In this document: positions 24,928 to 28,131 of the stretch, one piece after another
Layout: each line of letters begins with the position of its first letter
Position numbering within the stretch: position 1 is the stretch's first letter
Assembly (NCBI GenBank): GCA_002296285.1
Contig: DBHX01000018.1
Span: 1 to 28,131 of the forward strand
Direction: 5' to 3'
DNA length: 28,131 nucleotides
Origin: a bacterium UBP8_UBA817
Lineage (GTDB): Bacteria; Margulisbacteria; Marinamargulisbacteria; UBA817
Made by a program: the position numbers and the translations under genes
The notes under the pieces: model-generated
Database searches by the model: none
Told to the model about the DNA's origin: nothing
What the model saw: the letters and a program-made list of their open reading frames with translations, nothing else

Positions 24928-26377
24928 TCTTTTTTTTTGGGGGGGCAATGCGAATTAAATTGGGTTGCAACCATCGGCTCCACTCGGCTCTATTCTGAGT
25001 GGGCATATTTTCCAATAACTCAAAACGGTCAATTAAATCTATTTTCTGATTGGTGGTTAAATACGGGAATAAATCCAAATATTGTTGATGATGCTCGATC
25101 TTAATAAACGGTAAAATACTGGTCATTATTTGCCGTTGATTTTTAAACGGTACTCGTTTGAAATCATTATAAAATCGAGAAATGAAGGCAATGTCTTTTT
25201 TATTTATATCGCCTGTAAACGTCTGATTTGTTGGATCATTTAAAAAATATTGATCCACACGATCCTTCCCTTTATTCACCTCATTTGAAATGGGTGCAAT
25301 CACAGGCAAGTAACGAATGTAATCAAAGGGTAAATCCCTAAGATAATGGTATGAATTGTCCAAATACTTTTCACAATCAAATTGGTTGTCATATGCAACC
25401 TGCCACACCCATTGACGAAAACTTGGGTGATCCAATTGAAAATAAAATGAATGAAACAACCGTTTAATGTCTGATATTGAAAATTGAATGGGAAGGGTCA
25501 TCAGATAATTCTGTTGACGAGAGTCAAACAATTCAAAATACCTGAGGGTATTAAAAAAAATACTTTTGTCACTTTTCTGCATTAATTCGCTCGCAGAATC
25601 AAACAAATTCAATTTAATGTAATAATACAACTGAAGCGATTTATTTGCGCCTGAAATGGGAGCTTCTATTACATCTCGGTTTAATAAGTTCGACAATAAT
25701 TTGAATGAAGGGTCTTGTTTTTCCACATCATCGTAATAGTAACTGACCAATTTTTCACGCCAAAAAACCGACAACTTTTCAAACTGATAGGGATATAGTT
25801 CTCTCAAATGATTAATAAATACCATTTGATCAAATAGTGGCCAAAACTCATAAATATAGTTATTGCGTTTATTTAAAAATTTCACCTCTTTCGCATTGGA
25901 AGGAATGATTTGCTGAGATACGGCTATTTTTTCAGGTGCCGTAAAAAAATTAAACATTTCTTTTAATTCCACATTAAAGTAGTGAGGCAAATCCTTATAA
26001 AACAAATGATTAATGGCTTTAATCTGATTGTTTATATTATACGTACGCATTGAATCCAATGTTAATAATAACAAGTCCCATCGCTCATTTTGAACCATAT
26101 AGTCAAGCAAACGAGGGTGCGTTAGTTGTTGGTCCATGGCAATATAAAATAATCCAAGCAATGCATCCGATTCCGACAAAAAATAATCATTTAGCGGCAA
26201 GCCATTAATTTCTAAAATATTGCAATCACTTAATTTGGTGTTATAAACCCCAATTCCTGATGGGGCAATGGCTTTAAATATCTCGGTCTCTGTTTGAATA
26301 AAATCACAATCAACAGCACTGGCTGAATGGATCATAATATTAAGCATCAACAGCAATGCTATGCCATAAAACCTCAT
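24914..26377 (-). CDS. secreted helical protein of unknown function, coupled to nadE
   Basis: A 487-aa protein beginning with a clear Sec signal peptide (YGIALLLMLNIMIHSASA, cleavage near residue 21). The mature part is rich in Phe, Tyr, Leu, Asp and Asn and predicted mostly helical, reminiscent of TPR/HEAT-like solenoids but without a recognisable consensus. It contains three cysteines near C24, C51 and C350 and ends in a lysine-rich tail. The ATG at 26377 overlaps the nadE stop as ATGA and is preferred over a start 7 codons upstream that lies inside nadE. It is co-transcribed with nadE. No function is assigned; a periplasmic location is inferred from the signal. Confidence 0.65.
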   Translation of the reverse strand: MRFYGIALLLMLNIMIHSASAVDCDFIQTETEIFKAIAPSGIGVYNTKLSDCNILEINGLPLNDYFLSESDALLGLFYIAMDQQLTHPRLLDYMVQNERWDLLLLTLDSMRTYNINNQIKAINHLFYKDLPHYFNVELKEMFNFFTAPEKIAVSQQIIPSNAKEVKFLNKRNNYIYEFWPLFDQMVFINHLRELYPYQFEKLSVFWREKLVSYYYDDVEKQDPSFKLLSNLLNRDVIEAPISGANKSLQLYYYIKLNLFDSASELMQKSDKSIFFNTLRYFELFDSRQQNYLMTLPIQFSISDIKRLFHSFYFQLDHPSFRQWVWQVAYDNQFDCEKYLDNSYHYLRDLPFDYIRYLPVIAPISNEVNKGKDRVDQYFLNDPTNQTFTGDINKKDIAFISRFYNDFKRVPFKNQRQIMTSILPFIKIEHHQQYLDLFPYLTTNQKIDLIDRFELLENMPTQNRAEWSRWLQPNLIRIAPPKKKIKQK

Positions 26378-27963
26378 CGAACCAACGGAAACTGCCACCC
26401 TTTTCCAAATGATTTGGAAGATAACTTTAGAATGGGTGGGGATTGAAACCGTTTAAATTCGTTCATTTTTAATCGCTTTAATACAAATTCCACATCTTTT
26501 TTATCGTTCATTTCCAATAACTGGTTTAATGAAAATCCTTTATTTATTCGTTCCATCAGAATCTGATCCAATCGATTATACGGCGGCAATGTATCTTCAT
26601 CCTTCTGATTTGGGGCCAGTTCTGCCGATGGCGGCCGCTCAATAATCCCCTTTGGTATCCAACCGTATAGCGCATTGATTCGTTTGGCCAATTTGACAAC
26701 ATCCGTCTTAAAACAATCCCCTAAAATATTCAACCCTCCGCACATGTCACCGTACAAGGTGGCGTAGCCCATTGCCAATTCACTTTTATTTCCCGTGGTT
26801 AATAATAAGGCACCCGTTTGATTGGACAATGTCATTAAAATAAGGCCCCTTAATCTGGCTTGAATGTTTTGTTTTGCAATATCATTTAACGCATCCCCCA
26901 CCCCATGAGAAATGTCTAATTCTATCATGGATCGAATCGCCTCAATTGGCAACTGAATCAACTCACAACCACAGCGATGCGCCATGTCAATGGCGTCCTG
27001 TTTCGTTTCACTGGAATTAAACTGGGTTGGCAATGTCATCAACTTTACATTCTCGGCACCGATGGCATGAACGGCCAATGCCGCAACCACCGCTGAATCG
27101 ATCCCGCCCGACAACCCCACCAACACCGAAGAAAAGCCCGTGTTGGTCATGTACTCTTTCAGGCCAAACGATATGGCATCCATGATTTGATCCTCAATAG
27201 GTTTGGCGATTGGAAACGTGCTTGCAACCGCGCCTATTTTCTTACACATTGGTTCAAATGCCGGGTATTGATCGATCAACTCACCATTGTTATTGAATGC
27301 CAGGCTTTGCCCATCAAATAATAATTCTGAATACCCACCCACTTGATTGACACTAACAACGGATGCCCCCGTCAATTCGGTCACTCTTTTCAGCTGAACT
27401 AGGCGCTGATCTAGTTTTCCCACGTCAAATGGTGAGGCCGTTAAATGAATCATGGTCGCCACACCTTTTTCGGCCAATTCAATCACTGGATCAAACGCAT
27501 ATTGGGTGGGATGGACGTCCGCCCAAATATCCTCACAGATGACCAATGCCATGACCTTCTTGTTCCATTCAAACGGTTGCACCGTTTCTCCTGGCACAAA
27601 ATATCGGGCATCATTAAAGACATCGTAGTTGGGTAGACACACTTTGTAGTGGTGATGAATAATCTCCCCTTTTGCAATGGCCAAGGCCGCATTTCGCCAA
27701 TGGGTACCATCATAAAACGGTGATCCGATAACGATTAATCCGTCAATGGTCATACTTTTTTGAATTAATGCATCAATGGCATGGGAAATTTCGAGTCTTA
27801 ATTCAGTAAAAAATAAATCATCCGTTGGCGGGTAGCCTGTTAAAAATAATTCAGGAAATACAACAATGGTATCGGCATATTTTTCAATCTCAGCCAACGC
27901 CATGGCCAAATTATGAGCGACATCGCCGAGTCGTGGCCGTAATTGACACAATGTTACGTTCAT
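26374..27963 (-). CDS. nadE: glutamine-dependent NAD+ synthetase
   Basis: A 529-aa two-domain enzyme that makes NAD+ from nicotinate adenine dinucleotide, ATP and glutamine. The N-terminal nitrilase-type glutaminase (about 1-250) carries the triad E38 in FPELFLTGYPP, K107 in HYKVCLPNYDVF and C143 in VICEDIW. The synthetase domain has the PP-loop GLSGGIDSA (283-291), and further motifs TTGNKSELAMGY and YGDMCGGLN. The domain order and size match the long bacterial NadE form. The ATG follows a strong promoter by 6 nt, so the message is probably leaderless. First gene of a two-gene unit with the secreted unknown protein. Confidence 0.96.
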   Translation of the reverse strand: MNVTLCQLRPRLGDVAHNLAMALAEIEKYADTIVVFPELFLTGYPPTDDLFFTELRLEISHAIDALIQKSMTIDGLIVIGSPFYDGTHWRNAALAIAKGEIIHHHYKVCLPNYDVFNDARYFVPGETVQPFEWNKKVMALVICEDIWADVHPTQYAFDPVIELAEKGVATMIHLTASPFDVGKLDQRLVQLKRVTELTGASVVSVNQVGGYSELLFDGQSLAFNNNGELIDQYPAFEPMCKKIGAVASTFPIAKPIEDQIMDAISFGLKEYMTNTGFSSVLVGLSGGIDSAVVAALAVHAIGAENVKLMTLPTQFNSSETKQDAIDMAHRCGCELIQLPIEAIRSMIELDISHGVGDALNDIAKQNIQARLRGLILMTLSNQTGALLLTTGNKSELAMGYATLYGDMCGGLNILGDCFKTDVVKLAKRINALYGWIPKGIIERPPSAELAPNQKDEDTLPPYNRLDQILMERINKGFSLNQLLEMNDKKDVEFVLKRLKMNEFKRFQSPPILKLSSKSFGKGWQFPLVR

Positions 27964-27969
27964 GGTTCA

Positions 27970-27998
27970 AGTATAGGCAGGGTTCAGCAGATTGTCTA
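27970..27998 (-). promoter_or_regulatory. promoter of nadE, probable leaderless
   Basis: On the minus strand TAGACA (27998-27993), a 17-bp spacer and TATACT (27975-27970) are followed by 6 nt (TGAACC) and the ATG. Both hexamers differ from consensus by one base, making this the strongest of the leaderless-type starts here. Confidence 0.7.
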
Positions 27999-28024
27999 AT
28001 TCCTAGCGAAACAATGATTTCCTC

Positions 28025-28053
28025 TTGTAGGACACCATCAAACCCATTATTAT
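28025..28053 (+). promoter_or_regulatory. promoter of tRNA-Cys
   Basis: TTGTAG (28025-28030), a 17-bp spacer and TATTAT (28048-28053) lie 11 bp before the tRNA 5' end. It is divergent from the nadE promoter. Confidence 0.5.
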
Positions 28054-28064
28054 GGTATCTTTAA

Positions 28065-28131
<67 letters not shown>

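Overview
The window is a chromosomal stretch of a low- to mid-GC bacterium, almost certainly Gram-negative in lifestyle because it encodes very large Sec-secreted fibre proteins and a secreted helical protein. The taxon cannot be fixed from sequence alone. MnmA and PurB are of the type found in Firmicutes, Cyanobacteria and several uncultured phyla, not the gammaproteobacterial type. Very long proteins with repeats like VGIGT-SP-LDV are common in uncultured lineages such as Margulisbacteria. This placement is inference.

Left end (1-1752): accessory and partly decayed DNA. The tail of an unknown gene is followed by an Imm11-like immunity protein, then about 800 bp of remnants including a broken ankyrin-repeat gene. 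A monocistronic osmC with a clear promoter follows.

Sulfur block (2191-6871, mostly minus strand): two promoter-driven units. One is cysO-moeZ (sulfur-carrier protein plus E1-like adenylyltransferase/rhodanese). The other is a 57-aa unknown protein, cysM (O-phosphoserine/O-acetylserine sulfhydrylase type) and mec (JAMM peptidase). Together they make a protein-thiocarboxylate route to cysteine like the mycobacterial CysO-CysM-Mec pathway. CysO ends in Gly-Gly-Met-Ala rather than a free Gly-Gly, so it probably needs trimming by Mec before MoeZ can activate it. Two overlapping unknown genes on the plus strand sit between the two units. mnmA (tRNA 2-thiouridylase) is divergent from the second unit.

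Surface block (8051-20470): a TPR plus GT41 (OGT/SPINDLY/HMW1C-like) glycosyltransferase on the minus strand is divergent from two giant tail-fibre/adhesin-like secreted proteins (1627 and 1730 aa) that share a TAATG junction. The first contains 44 uninterrupted 10-residue repeats. The second is a tandem paralogue whose repeat block is eroded and broken by loops. The 5' region of this operon holds an 18-bp direct repeat and a 13-bp-stem hairpin.

Housekeeping block (20481-28131): purB, a DUF3995-like membrane protein and a MenH-like hydrolase lie in close succession, then an NhaC-type Na+/H+ antiporter with an unusual N-terminal extension. On the minus strand nadE (glutamine-dependent NAD synthetase) is translationally coupled to an unknown secreted protein. 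A tRNA-Cys(GCA) is cut by the window end.

A recurring regulatory feature is that four transcription-unit heads (mnmA, the GT41 gene, purB, nadE) have a -10-like hexamer ending exactly 6 nt before the chosen ATG, the geometry expected of leaderless mRNAs. Other units (osmC, cysO, the 57-aa gene) have ordinary leaders with Shine-Dalgarno sites.
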